Of a stretch of DNA of 41,722 nucleotides, positions 17,066-28,208 are shown piece after piece. The translations under genes and the position numbers were made by a program. Numbering within the stretch: the stretch's first letter is position 1; each line of letters starts with the position of its first letter. This DNA is from Terriglobales bacterium. GTDB lineage: Bacteria > Acidobacteriota > Terriglobia > Terriglobales > Acidobacteriaceae. The stretch covers positions 1 to 41,722 of the forward strand of contig JACPNP010000050.1 of the NCBI GenBank assembly GCA_016185365.1, read 5' to 3'. The notes beneath the pieces were generated by a model. The model was not told where the DNA came from. It worked only from the letters and a program-made list of their open reading frames with translations, and made no database searches.

Positions 17066-17476
17066 CTACTTTTGGGACTTGGAGGCGACCTCAAGGCGGG
17101 TGTTGGCTCGAAGCAGATCCAACTCCGCGGCCAGTTGCTCCTCGTTCGACCCGGTCTTGATGACCTGCTCGGCGCGTTCCTTGGCCTTGCGGGCGCGGTC
17201 CACGTCAATCTCCTCGGGGCGTTCGGCGGTCTCGGCCAGGATGGTGACCTTGTCCGGCAGCACTTCGACGAAGCCCCAGGCGCAGGCCAGGTGTTGCGGC
17301 TTGCCGGAGGCGTTGCGGAACATGATCTCGCCCACGGCCAGCTCGGAAATGAGGGGGGCGTGCCCTGGGAGGATGTCCATGTAGCCGTTCTTGCCGGGCA
17401 CACTGATCTCCACAGCGCTGTCGGAGAGGATCTTCCGCTCCGGGGTGACGATATCGAGTTGGAGAAACTCCGCCAT
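17066..17476 (-). CDS. atpC: ATP synthase F1 epsilon subunit
   Basis: 136 residues. Central-stalk subunit that couples and regulates F1. Seen: N-terminal beta-sandwich (LQLDIVTPERKILSD, VSVPGKNGYMDILPGHAPLISEL, as two stretches) and a C-terminal helical hairpin (about 88-136) beginning RARKAKERAEQVI. The C-terminal helices are of normal length, so inhibitory control is possible. Starts 3 bases after the atpD stop and is the last recognised subunit gene of the operon. Confidence 0.96.
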   Translation of the reverse strand: MAEFLQLDIVTPERKILSDSAVEISVPGKNGYMDILPGHAPLISELAVGEIMFRNASGKPQHLACAWGFVEVLPDKVTILAETAERPEEIDVDRARKAKERAEQVIKTGSNEEQLAAELDLLRANTRLEVASKSQK

Positions 17477-17479
17477 GGT

Positions 17480-18928
<1,449 letters not shown>

Positions 18929-18930
18929 TC

Positions 18931-19017
18931 AGTCGTCCCTGTGGGACTTCGTCCTTTTTCGACCTGCTACCCAGCGCTTAAGCGCTGGGCTAATGGCATT
19001 GCGTCGCTGCGCGACGC
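18931..19017. repeat. Three-hairpin dispersed repeat, copy 2, inside the ATP synthase operon
   Basis: GTCCC-TGT-GGGAC (18935-18947), CCCAGCGCTTAAGCGCTGGG (18970-18989) and GCGTCGC-TGC-GCGACGC (19001-19017) with spacers shared with copy 1 at 4451 (CAGTCGTCCCT, GGGCTAATG). It fills most of the atpG-atpD gap and would fold in the atp mRNA just before the atpD start. Confidence 0.85.
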
Positions 19018-19051
19018 GAGACACTGCATGGCTGCGCGACGCAAGTTGTTG

Positions 19052-20086
19052 TCACAAAGCGGCTGCTCCACTGACGATCTCGATGATCTCCTTTGTGATC
19101 TTCGCTTGCCGCGCACGGTTCATGACCAAAGTGAGCAAGTCGATCATGTCGCCGGCATTGTTGGTGGCGGAATCCATGGCCGTCATGCGGGCGGCGTGTT
19201 CCGCGGCCTCTGACTCCAGCATGGAGCGGTAGATCTGTACGCCCATATAGCGCGGCAGCAGCGCGTTGAACAGCTCAGTGGCGTCCTGCTCATAGATGTA
19301 ATCCACCGGACGGGTACCGAAGGCGGCCGCCGCGGTGTCGATCTCACTGGTATCGGCGGCGCGCACGCTGGCGCCGGCCACGCGGGCCGCTTCGAGGGCG
19401 CGTTTTTTTTGTTCTTCCGTCATGCCCTCGGCCATTCGGATATCGGTTTCACCGATCACGTCGATGGGCAGGATCTCATCCACGACAAGACGCTGCGACA
19501 CTACGCTTTTGAATTCGTTGTAGACCAGATAGACCGCGTCCACTGATTCCTCGGTGTAGCGGCGCACGACATCTTCGGAGACGGCCTGTGCGGCCTCGAA
19601 CTTCACCCGGTTCAGGATGCCCGCGTGCTCGCCGACGATCTGGATGGCGCCGGAGCGGCTGCCGTCTTCGCGCGGCCCGGAGTAGCGGCGGCGGAAGAAG
19701 TCGCGCCCCTTGCGGCCGACACAGACCAGATCGATGTTCTTGCCCGCCTTTTCGACAATAAAACGCTGCGCGGCCTTGATGATGTTGGAGTTGAATGCGC
19801 CGGCCAGGCCCTTTTCGCCGGTCACGATGATCAACAGGACGTTGTTCTCCGGCCTGCGGATGAGCAGCGGATTGCGCGTCTCTCCGGTGATGGGGTCCAC
19901 GACCTCGGCGCGCGCGGACAACGATTTGAGCACGTTGGTCAGCATCTGCGCATAGGGGCGCGCGGCCAGGGCGCGCTCCTGGGCGCGGCGCAGCTTGGCC
20001 GCGGAGACCATCTGCATGGCCTTGGTGATCTGCCGCGTGTTGCGCACCGACCGGATGCGGCGCTTGATGTCGAGAATGTTAGCCAT
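19052..20086 (-). CDS. atpG: ATP synthase F1 gamma subunit with a ~40-residue insertion
   Basis: 344 residues against about 285-300 usually. Seen: N-terminal helix MANILDIKRRIRSVRNTRQITKAM (described in part: RRIRSV, TKAMQMVSA), the fold motif VTGEKGLAGAFNSN, and C-terminal NNAGDMIDLLTL and ITKEIIEIVSGAAAL. An extra charged, Ala-rich segment lies at about 213-258, between LPIDVI and the conserved DYIYEQ; it has no Cys. Known: cyanobacterial and chloroplast gamma subunits carry a regulatory insertion in roughly this region, but those sequences are different. The rotor shaft helices are intact, so the protein should be functional. Confidence 0.96.
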   Translation of the reverse strand: MANILDIKRRIRSVRNTRQITKAMQMVSAAKLRRAQERALAARPYAQMLTNVLKSLSARAEVVDPITGETRNPLLIRRPENNVLLIIVTGEKGLAGAFNSNIIKAAQRFIVEKAGKNIDLVCVGRKGRDFFRRRYSGPREDGSRSGAIQIVGEHAGILNRVKFEAAQAVSEDVVRRYTEESVDAVYLVYNEFKSVVSQRLVVDEILPIDVIGETDIRMAEGMTEEQKKRALEAARVAGASVRAADTSEIDTAAAAFGTRPVDYIYEQDATELFNALLPRYMGVQIYRSMLESEAAEHAARMTAMDSATNNAGDMIDLLTLVMNRARQAKITKEIIEIVSGAAAL

Positions 20087-20087
20087 A

Positions 20088-20121
20088 ATCAGCTGTTAGC
20101 AATTAGCCGTTAGCCGCTAGC
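20088..20121. repeat. GTTAGC-type reiterated repeat
   Basis: Degenerate reiteration CAGCTGTTAGCAATTAGCC-GTTAGCCGCTAGCG just upstream of atpG. Similar TTAGTCGTTAG and inverted copies occur at 31762-31787 and 32284-32309. It forms no convincing terminator. Confidence 0.6.
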
Positions 20122-20200
20122 GAACAACAAAACCAGATTCAAAGCCAAATTCAAAATCTAATCTTAAAAACTCGATCCGATACCGAAGTCCGACTCGACC

Positions 20201-20410
20201 TCACTTCTTCTTACGGGTGCCCGATTTCTTGGCCGATGCCTTCGGCTTGGCGCCATTGCCGCCCACGCCGAACGTCAAGTTCTCATTGAGGAGGACCAGC
20301 TGCCGGGCCACTTCGAGCACGCCCAATGCAGTGGCCCAGGTGACTTTGTCCGCCGCCCGCGGCAATCGCCGGGTATCTTCGATCAATTCGTCGATCTGCT
20401 GGATCGTCAT
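20201..20410 (-). CDS. Small basic-tailed protein within the ATP synthase operon, 69 aa
   Basis: 69 residues: an N-terminal acidic helix (IQQIDELIEDTRRL), a middle hydrophobic-amphipathic helix (ATALGVLEVARQLVLL) and a Lys-rich tail (KASAKKSGTRKKK). No TM segment. It lies 24 bp after the atpA stop and 114 bp before atpG, in the direction of the operon, with GGAGG about seven bases before the ATG. I do not recognise a family. Placement suggests co-expression with F1; any role in assembly or regulation is speculation. Confidence 0.65.
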   Translation of the reverse strand: MTIQQIDELIEDTRRLPRAADKVTWATALGVLEVARQLVLLNENLTFGVGGNGAKPKASAKKSGTRKKK

Positions 20411-20434
20411 TTCGGCCTCCTCCCGCTGTGCGGG

Positions 20435-22100
<1,666 letters not shown>

Positions 22101-22128
22101 TACTACGAACCTTCGGTGGATCGAATGT

Positions 22129-22665
22129 CTACTCCGCCAGCTTCTCGCGCAGTTTCCGCAACTGACCGCGCACGGACCCGTCAAAGATGGTGCTGCCGAT
22201 GCGCACGGTGGCCCCGCCGAGGATGCCGGGGTCGCGCGCATACTGCGCCTGGATGATCTTGTTCGTGACCTGTTTCAGCTTTGCTTCCAGCAGGCCTCGC
22301 TCCTCGGCGCCCAACTCGCGCGCGCTGGCCACTTCCGCTTCGGCCACGCCCAGACGCTGGTTGATCTCCGCCTTGAGCTGCGCGGCGACCTCCGGCAGCA
22401 AACGGAGCCGGTGCTTGTCCACCAGGATGGCGATGAAGTTCCGCACCTGCTTGGATACACCTGCCTGGGCGACCAGCGCGTCGATCAGATTCAGTTTTTG
22501 CGCGATGGGAACGGCGGGATTGTCCATCAAGCTGCGCAACTCGGGGCTGGAGGCCACAATGGCGGCCATCCGCGCAACATCGGTCTGCGCCTGGACGGCA
22601 TCCAGCTTCAGGCCGAAGATGGCGTCCGCGAAGGCGCGGGCGTAGCGGGCAGTTACGGCGGCCAT
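22129..22665 (-). CDS. atpH: ATP synthase F1 delta (OSCP) subunit
   Basis: 178 residues. Links the top of F1 to the peripheral stalk. Seen: N-terminal helical bundle starting AAVTARYARAFADAIF, ending in a C-terminal DPGILGGATVRIGSTIFDG with the conserved GG..(V/I)RIG..(I/V)DGS signature and LRKLREKL. Canonical length. Starts 2 bases after the atpF stop; the gap to atpA contains the repeat element described above. Confidence 0.96.
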   Translation of the reverse strand: MAAVTARYARAFADAIFGLKLDAVQAQTDVARMAAIVASSPELRSLMDNPAVPIAQKLNLIDALVAQAGVSKQVRNFIAILVDKHRLRLLPEVAAQLKAEINQRLGVAEAEVASARELGAEERGLLEAKLKQVTNKIIQAQYARDPGILGGATVRIGSTIFDGSVRGQLRKLREKLAE

Positions 22666-22667
22666 GC

Positions 22668-23402
22668 TCAGTTCCCGCCTTTCCCGGCATTCAAGCCCTG
22701 GGCGAAGTCATTCACCAGCCGCTTGTCGGTCGCTTCATTCACCACGATCTGCTTCTCCGCCAACTGGATGGCAAGCATGGCGGCATATTGCTTGAGGTCG
22801 CGACGGGCATTGGCCGCGGCGGCGGCGATCTCCGCTTCCGCTGATGCCACGATCTTGCGCGTCTCTTCTTCCGCGGCGGCCTTCAAACGTACTTCTTCGG
22901 CTTGGGCGGATTGTTCGGCACCGGCGCGGATGGAGACGATCTCCTGATCGATCCGCGAGAGCCGCGATTCGATGTCCGTCAGGCGGGCGCCGGCCTCCGC
23001 GCTGGCCTGGCGCGCCTCTTCCAGGCTGCGCTGGATGGTTTCTTTCTTCGACCGGAACGAGGCGGGCACGATCTTCATCAGGACCTTGCCCAGCGCGCCG
23101 GCCAGGATGGCGAAGTTCAGCAGCGTGAACACCCAGTAGGCGGTGTTCACGTCCTTGATACCCAGGAATTCTCCGAACTTCTTGACGACGGAAGAATGCT
23201 TCATGGCCTCTTCCACGTCTTCTTCGCCGGCTTCCTTCTTTTCTTCGTGCCCGGCCGCATTGGCGCCTTCGGCGGACGGCGCGGTCGGCTGCGCCGTGGC
23301 TTCTTGGCCTGGTTGGGCAGGCTGGGCGTGTTCCTGCGCCACGACCGGGAGGATCGCGAACGAGAAGGCCAGGGCGAGGACCAGCAGGAGGCGGCGGACC
23401 AT
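22668..23402 (-). CDS. atpF: ATP synthase F0 b subunit with signal peptide
   Basis: 244 residues, against about 156-170 usually. Seen: a signal-peptide-like start (about 1-22, ending VVAQ), a Glu/Ala/Pro-rich soluble stretch (23-70, EEKKEAGEEDVEEAMK in part), a single TM (about 88-110, AYWVFTLLNFAILAGALGKVL) and a long coiled coil (about 118-235). Known: b forms the peripheral stalk. An N-terminal signal peptide plus acidic periplasmic domain is not part of the E. coli protein; I recall it in acidobacterial b subunits. ATG 23402 starts one base after the upstream b' stop. Confidence 0.9.
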   Translation of the reverse strand: MVRRLLLVLALAFSFAILPVVAQEHAQPAQPGQEATAQPTAPSAEGANAAGHEEKKEAGEEDVEEAMKHSSVVKKFGEFLGIKDVNTAYWVFTLLNFAILAGALGKVLMKIVPASFRSKKETIQRSLEEARQASAEAGARLTDIESRLSRIDQEIVSIRAGAEQSAQAEEVRLKAAAEEETRKIVASAEAEIAAAAANARRDLKQYAAMLAIQLAEKQIVVNEATDKRLVNDFAQGLNAGKGGN

Positions 23403-23403
23403 G

Positions 23404-23871
23404 CTATCGCCCTCCCGCGGCCGGCGTGCCCGAGCGCAGAACGGTCTGGATGATCTGCTGCGCCAGTTGCTCGACCTGCGCCTGAAGCCCGGACCTGGCG
23501 TCTGCCGTCTCTTTTTCAATCGCAACCCGGGCAGCTTTGACGCGTTCTTGCGCGGCGGCGCGAGTGGCGGCAATGGCGGCGGCGCGGACCTCGGCTTGCT
23601 GCTTCCGCAACGCATCTTGCTGCCGGAAGATAACAGCGCGGGCTTCACGCAACTTTTGCTCGTATTCAGAGGCCTTGGCATCGGCGGCGGCGATGTCCGC
23701 CTGGGCCTTGGCGATGGCGCCTTCGGTCCGCTGCCGGCGCTCCTCAAGGAGCCGGACCAACGGGCGATGGACAAGGAAGTTATAGGCGGCGCACAGCCCG
23801 AGGAAGATGATGATCGTCGGGACGGCGTTGAGCAGAAGTTCGCCTAAAGCTTTTGTGAGCGCTGGGTCCAT
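23404..23871 (-). CDS. ATP synthase F0 b' type subunit
   Basis: 155 residues: short N-terminal TM (about 10-30, LLLNAVPTIIIFLGLCAAY), then RPLVRLLEERRQRTEG and an uninterrupted amphipathic helix/coiled coil to the end (KASEYEQKLREARAVIFRQQ and following). This is the layout of a plain b/b' subunit. Together with the next gene it implies a b/b' heterodimeric stalk as in cyanobacteria and alphaproteobacteria. First gene of the operon; a TTGACA promoter lies about 46-75 bp upstream. Genes for a (atpB) and c (atpE) are not adjacent. Confidence 0.88.
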   Translation of the reverse strand: MDPALTKALGELLLNAVPTIIIFLGLCAAYNFLVHRPLVRLLEERRQRTEGAIAKAQADIAAADAKASEYEQKLREARAVIFRQQDALRKQQAEVRAAAIAATRAAAQERVKAARVAIEKETADARSGLQAQVEQLAQQIIQTVLRSGTPAAGGR

Positions 23872-23916
23872 GCCGGGGTATCTAGGTCCGAAGGGAAACT
23901 TGGGTGCGAACTATTC

Positions 23917-23946
23917 AATGTAACAGCGTCCGCCGGAGAGTGTCAA
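23917..23946 (-). promoter_or_regulatory. Probable promoter of the ATP synthase operon
   Basis: On the minus strand TTGACA (23946-23941), an 18-base spacer and TACATT (23922-23917). A transcript would start near 23910, about 40 nt before the first b-type gene. Confidence 0.65.
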
Positions 23947-24023
23947 CGAAATCGCGTGGAAAACCGCGCCGCTGCTGGCTGGAACCGCATTCGGCCCCGT
24001 CCCTGGAAGCGCGATTTCCGCGC

Positions 24024-24051
24024 TTGACACGGGTCCGGACGGGCGTAGAAT
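24024..24051 (+). promoter_or_regulatory. Strong sigma70-like promoter before the AraC gene
   Basis: TTGACA (24024-24029), a 16-base spacer and TAGAAT (24046-24051), close to consensus. A start near 24058 gives a 95-nt leader to the ATG at 24153. Confidence 0.7.
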
Positions 24052-24086
24052 CTAAGCATCACCTCCGATCCGTTTCAGGATCGAGT

Positions 24087-24142
24087 GGGCTTGCGGCCAA
24101 GGAATTGTCACCGCTTCTTGGCAACAAGCCCATTTAATTTTT
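24087..24142 (+). promoter_or_regulatory. Terminator-like stem-loop in the AraC leader (attenuator or small RNA end)
   Basis: GGGCTTG (24087-24093) pairs with CAAGCCC (24125-24131); inside it CCAAG (24097-24101) pairs with CTTGG (24117-24121). ATTTAATTTTT (24132-24142) follows. The 3' arm can instead pair with TGGGC just downstream (24142-24146), so two exclusive folds exist. The AraC ATG is 10 bases after the U-tract. A transcript ending here would be about 85 nt. Confidence 0.5.
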
Positions 24143-24152
24143 GGGCGGGCCC

Positions 24153-24989
24153 ATGCTCTACCAGGAATCCGCTCCGTGCGAGGCGCTGCGTCCGCTGGTG
24201 GAGTGCTATTGGCGGCTGGAGACGGGTACGGATCCCGCCCATACCCAGCGCATCCTGCCGGATGGCGCCTTGGAGATCATCCTCCATCTTTCCCGGCCAT
24301 TCACACGCCTTCATGGCGATGGCGTGTGTAAGGCACAGCCCGACTGCTTTGTGGCCGGCCAGTCCACGGAGCCATTTCTTGTCCGGACAACGCCCAAGGC
24401 CTCGGTGCTGGGCATCCGCTTGCGTCCGGAGGCGGCACGATGCGTGCTTGGTGTGCCGGCGACCGAATTGACCGGACGCACCACCGTGCTTCCGGATGTG
24501 ATGCCAAAAGCGCGCGCGCTGATCTCCCAGTTGGACCGTGATACCGGGCTTCAAGAGATCGAATCCTGGTTGATACAGACAGTCGCTGACCGGCGGCCGC
24601 CGGCGGCGTTATCCAATGCATGTCGACGGTTGCAAACCAGCCACGGCAACATCTCCATGGATGCGCTTGCGCGCCAATCCGGGCTGGCTCCCCGGCAGAT
24701 GCAAAGGTTGTTCCTGGAACACGTAGGTCTGTCACCCAAGATGCTGGCCCGCATCCACCGCTTCCAGAGCGTGTTCCAGGCGCTCGACAGGACGGAAGAT
24801 GCCGATTGGGCAGGGACGGCGCTGGCCTGCGGATACTCCGATCAATCGCATCTATTGCGCGACTTCCGGCAGTTTGCGGGCGAGCCCCCGACGCGGCTGC
24901 TGCGAGCCGGCTCCGACCTGGCCGAGATGTTCCTGCGCACTCGGCGCGTGTCGGATTTTTCCAAGACCGCGCTCGTGCCCGAGGCTTAG
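24153..24989 (+). CDS. AraC-family transcriptional regulator
   Basis: 278 residues. N-terminal sensor half (about 1-150) of the type with CEALRPLVECYWRLE and RILPDGALEIILHL (seen in the DUF6597-type AraC regulators), then the DNA-binding double helix-turn-helix (about 160-265): ISMDALARQSGLAPRQMQR and ALACGYSDQSHLLRDFRQF, ending GEPPTRLLR. The ligand is unknown. ATG 24153 is preferred over TTG 24141. The gene has its own near-consensus promoter and a structured leader. The downstream DUF6265 gene follows after 36 bp and is likely its target or co-transcribed partner. Confidence 0.88.
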   Translation: MLYQESAPCEALRPLVECYWRLETGTDPAHTQRILPDGALEIILHLSRPFTRLHGDGVCKAQPDCFVAGQSTEPFLVRTTPKASVLGIRLRPEAARCVLGVPATELTGRTTVLPDVMPKARALISQLDRDTGLQEIESWLIQTVADRRPPAALSNACRRLQTSHGNISMDALARQSGLAPRQMQRLFLEHVGLSPKMLARIHRFQSVFQALDRTEDADWAGTALACGYSDQSHLLRDFRQFAGEPPTRLLRAGSDLAEMFLRTRRVSDFSKTALVPEA

Positions 24990-25025
24990 AGTCGCCAGGA
25001 GTTCAGCCAGATCTCAGGAGCACGC

Positions 25026-25496
25026 ATGAAGACATTGTTCGCAACTCTGTTGTTCCTTTCCTTGCTCGTTGTTTTCGCGCAGGAAAAGCCCGCGCCGTCC
25101 GCGTCCGTCTCACAACTCGCGTGGATGAGCGGAAGCTGGAAGACCACGAACGGCCCGGCGGAGATCGAGGAACATTGGACCACGCCCGCCGGCAATATGA
25201 TGGTGGGCATGGGCCGCACGGTGGTGAAAGGAAACACCCGATACTTCGAGTATTTTCGGATCATCCAAAAACCCGACGGTATCTTTTATGTAGCCCAGCC
25301 CAAAGGCGCTCCGCCGACGGAGTTCAAACTGGTCAAGAGCGGCGAAAATGAAGTTGTGTTCGAGAACCTGGCGCACGACTTCCCCAAGCGCATCATGTAT
25401 CGCAAGGAAAGTGACGGGGGGCTGACGGCGCGTATCGAAGGCACACCGGAGCAGAAGAAGATGGAAGAGGAGTTCCGCTACCGGCCCATGAAGTGA
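25026..25496 (+). CDS. DUF6265-type secreted protein
   Basis: 156 residues with a signal peptide (about 1-18). The mature part has the lipocalin-like pattern of this family: LAWMSGSWKTTNGPAEIEEHW, GMGRTVVKGNTRYFEYFRI (as two stretches), FENLAHDFPKRIMYRK and a C-terminal EEEFRYRPM. Known: the WxxGxW start plus FENxxHDFPxR motif defines the family; the function is unknown. GGAG lies five bases before the ATG. It converges with hflX, leaving 8 bp between the stops. Confidence 0.8.
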   Translation: MKTLFATLLFLSLLVVFAQEKPAPSASVSQLAWMSGSWKTTNGPAEIEEHWTTPAGNMMVGMGRTVVKGNTRYFEYFRIIQKPDGIFYVAQPKGAPPTEFKLVKSGENEVVFENLAHDFPKRIMYRKESDGGLTARIEGTPEQKKMEEEFRYRPMK

Positions 25497-25504
25497 TCCC
25501 GCGC

Positions 25505-26863
25505 TCAGGGCTTGGCCGCAAATCGTTGCCATGTCCGCGCCAGCGATTCCGGCGCTACCACCTGCAGGTAGACGTTTCCGCCCCGGAACGCGCGCTTCAG
25601 GATGCGGGTGCGGGCCTCGAGCGCGGCCAGCACTTTGCCCTCGCTCTGGGGCACGCGCAATTTCACCGTGACCACGGGATCGGTGGCGAGCATGGAGTCG
25701 ATCTTGTTGAAAAGGTCATCGAGCCCTATGCTTTTTGCGGCCGAGACTTGCACGGCCGCATCACCGGCCGGCAAACCCCTCCGCTGCTCGGCTGAGAGTA
25801 AGTCCACCTTATTCAGGACCAGGAGTCGCGGTTTCTTGTCCGCGCCCAGTTCGGCCAGGACTTTTTCCACTTGCGCCTTCTGCTCTTCGGCAATGAAGTC
25901 GGGGACGGAAGCGTCCGCCACATGCAGCACCAGCGCCGCCCGCTCCACCTCTTCCAAAGTGGCGCGGAACGACGTGACCAAGCCATGGGGCAGGTTACGG
26001 ATGAATCCGACCGTGTCACTCAGCAGCGCCTTGCGCTTCGAAGGCAGTTCCACGCTGCGCAAAGTGGGGTCGAGGGTGGCGAACAGACGCGGGCTGGAAA
26101 GCACGCCGGCATGGGTGAGCGCGTTGAACAGCGTGGATTTGCCGGCATTGGTGTAGCCCACCAGGGCCACGGTCGCCACCGGCACGGATTCCCTTCTCTG
26201 GCGCTGCCGGGCGCGGTGGCGGCGCACCTCTTCCAGCTTTTCCTTCACGTGGCGGATGCGGCGGTAGATGCGCCTCCGGTCGGTCTCGAGTTTGGTCTCA
26301 CCCGGACCGCGGGTGCCGATGCCGCCGCCGAGCTGGCTCATGGAAACGCCGCGCCCGGTGAGCCGCGGCAACAGGTATTCCAGCTGGGCAAGCTCCACTT
26401 GCAACTGGCCTTCCCGGGTGCGCGCGTGCCGGGCAAAGATGTCGAGGATGAGCTGGGTGCGGTCGATGACCCGGCGCTTCAGGTCGTGCTCGATGTTGCG
26501 CTGCTGTGACGGGGTGAGGTCGTGGTCAAAGAGGATAACGTCGGCGCCGGCCGAGGCCGCGGCCCCGGCGATCTCCAGCAATTTGCCGCTGCCGACCAGG
26601 GTGGCCGGGTCCGGCTTGTCGCGGCGCTGCAGGAACTGGCCTACGACCTCCGCGCCCGCGCTGGTGGCCAGTTCGTTCAGTTCGGCGACGGAATCCTCCG
26701 CGCTGAAGACGGAGATCTCCTCTTCTTCGCGGGCGAGCTTGTCCGAGTCGGCGGCCGGGCGCGCGGCGCCGCGGGCCATCCGGGCCTGGCGCAGGTTGGC
26801 GCGGCGGCTGGAGCGCAACTCCAGCCCCACCAGAAAGGCGCGTTCCGGACGCTGCCCTTCCAC
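25505..26863 (-). CDS. hflX: Ribosome-dissociation GTPase HflX
   Basis: About 452 residues from GTG 26863. Rescues stalled ribosomes and splits 70S under stress. Seen: N-terminal HflX domain with [39 protein letters not shown] and [13 protein letters not shown]; glycine-rich linker [19 protein letters not shown] domain with [26 protein letters not shown] and NKVD. The start is uncertain: a longer frame continues upstream through hfq, but the first good start after the hfq stop is GTG 26863. It follows hfq by 26 bp, the same hfq-hflX pairing as in Proteobacteria. Confidence 0.93.
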   Translation of the reverse strand: MEGQRPERAFLVGLELRSSRRANLRQARMARGAARPAADSDKLAREEEEISVFSAEDSVAELNELATSAGAEVVGQFLQRRDKPDPATLVGSGKLLEIAGAAASAGADVILFDHDLTPSQQRNIEHDLKRRVIDRTQLILDIFARHARTREGQLQVELAQLEYLLPRLTGRGVSMSQLGGGIGTRGPGETKLETDRRRIYRRIRHVKEKLEEVRRHRARQRQRRESVPVATVALVGYTNAGKSTLFNALTHAGVLSSPRLFATLDPTLRSVELPSKRKALLSDTVGFIRNLPHGLVTSFRATLEEVERAALVLHVADASVPDFIAEEQKAQVEKVLAELGADKKPRLLVLNKVDLLSAEQRRGLPAGDAAVQVSAAKSIGLDDLFNKIDSMLATDPVVTVKLRVPQSEGKVLAALEARTRILKRAFRGGNVYLQVVAPESLARTWQRFAAKP

Positions 26864-26889
26864 TTCGAGTAAGGCGCGCCTGGGAATAG

Positions 26890-27171
26890 CTACGACTCCG
26901 TGCCCGTACTGGACGTGGCGGTGTCCGGCGACGTGGCCGAGACCGGCCCATGGTGCGCGGTACGGCCGAGCACCACGGTGGAGATGGCGTGCTTGAAGAT
27001 CAGCTGCTCCTGGTTCGCCGTCTCCAGCACGACCGAGTATTTGTCGAACGAGCGGATGCGCCCGGTGAGTTTTACGCCGCTCATCAGATAGATGGTGACG
27101 GGGGAACGGTCCTTGCGGGCCGCATTCAGAAAGGAATCCTGGATGTTCTGTGCCGGCTTCATCGTGTCCAT
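26890..27171 (-). CDS. hfq: RNA chaperone Hfq
   Basis: 93 residues. Hexameric Sm-like protein that pairs small RNAs with mRNAs. Seen: [19 protein letters not shown] with the proximal-face Gln near the start, the Sm1 core [19 protein letters not shown], and Sm2 with FKHAIST (YKHAIST in E. coli). A Ser/Thr-rich tail of about 20 residues follows. GGAG lies eight bases before ATG 27171. Its presence makes trans-acting small RNAs likely in this organism. Confidence 0.96.
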   Translation of the reverse strand: MDTMKPAQNIQDSFLNAARKDRSPVTIYLMSGVKLTGRIRSFDKYSVVLETANQEQLIFKHAISTVVLGRTAHHGPVSATSPDTATSSTGTES

Positions 27172-27313
27172 GCCGATCTCTCCTTCGGTCCGGACGTGCG
27201 CCGGACTCCTCCACGATACGACCCGGCGCCGGGTTTTTCAATGTCCGCTTCCTCCATTCACGGGATTTTCACGGTAGCCGGGACAAGAGGGTATACTCCC
27301 GCCGGAGGCCGCC

Positions 27314-28057
27314 ATGCTTATGCTCATCGCCGATCTAGACACGGTCACGTTGCTGCAATTCTTGTTGCGCTGGGTCCATTTCGTCGCGGGGATCACCTGG
27401 ATCGGGCTGCTGTATTTCTTCAATCTGGTCAATGTGCCCTTCCTCAAGGAGCTCGAGCCGGGCGTGAAAGCGAAGATCTTCTCCCCACTGATGAAGCGCG
27501 CGCTGTTTTGGTTCCGTTGGAGCGCGCTGGTCACAGTGCTGGCGGGACTGGCCTACTGGATGACCATCCTATCCGCCGATCTGCGCAATGCCCGGGCGGA
27601 CGGCAGCTATGGCACACCCAGCGGCATGATGGCCGCAGGCAGCTTCTTTTGGCTGTGGACCGCGGCCTGGGGCATCACCTTTCTTGCCGTGTGTATCGCC
27701 AAGCTGGATAAGCCCTGGGTGGTGGGAGTCGTGTATCTGGCGGCGGCCTGGGGCGCGAGCCACTTCTATGTGATGCTCAACAACCACGGCTGGGAAAGCA
27801 ACCGGTTGATCGCCATCGGGATAGGCGGGGGCATGGGCTGGATGATGATGCTGAACGTCTGGGGCGTGATCTGGCGCTTCAACAAGAAGATCATCCGCTG
27901 GACCGAGGACAGTGTTGCCAATGGCACGCCGATGCCTCCCGAGGCCGCCGCGCTGGCGCGTCAGGGCTTCCTGACCTCCCGGGCCAACTTCGCCCTGTCC
28001 TTCCCCATGTTGTTTTTTATGGCCGCGGCCAGCCACCTGCCGCTGTTCGGGAAATAG
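27314..28057 (+). CDS. PuuD-like (urate oxidase N-terminal type) membrane protein
   Basis: 247 residues, six to seven TM segments. Seen: LRWVHFVAGITWIGLLYFFNL, where the His and WIG are family-typical, then PLMKRALFWFRWSA, a later LLNNHG-type stretch (VMLNNHGWES) and MMLNVWGVIWRFNKK. Known: PuuD is a membrane urate hydroxylase with a C-terminal cytochrome c domain; this protein has only the membrane part, and many short relatives have no tested function. So urate oxidation is possible but unproven. GGAGG lies five bases before the ATG; TATACT at 27291-27296 is a likely -10. Divergent from hfq. Confidence 0.75.
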   Translation: MLMLIADLDTVTLLQFLLRWVHFVAGITWIGLLYFFNLVNVPFLKELEPGVKAKIFSPLMKRALFWFRWSALVTVLAGLAYWMTILSADLRNARADGSYGTPSGMMAAGSFFWLWTAAWGITFLAVCIAKLDKPWVVGVVYLAAAWGASHFYVMLNNHGWESNRLIAIGIGGGMGWMMMLNVWGVIWRFNKKIIRWTEDSVANGTPMPPEAAALARQGFLTSRANFALSFPMLFFMAAASHLPLFGK

Positions 28058-28208
28058 TAGATCAAATACTGCGGTTTCATTGGAGCGAATGAGAGCCCTC
28101 ACCTTCCGCTGATTGGATATCCAAAATCACACACCACCAACCTTTCTCCTTCAAAGCGAAAATTAAAATGTTAGAATCCTTGCCAAGGCACTCCCCCGCC
28201 GCAATTTC

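Noticed and set aside
27221-27239. CCCGGCGCCGGG followed by TTTTT as a terminator
   Set aside because: The palindrome has no loop and the T-run is on the plus strand, where no transcript from an upstream gene is expected; it is also within the hfq upstream region.
26864-27241. Longer HflX start running back through hfq
   Set aside because: That region encodes Hfq in another frame with clear Sm motifs; the extended HflX N-terminus is a shadow of it.
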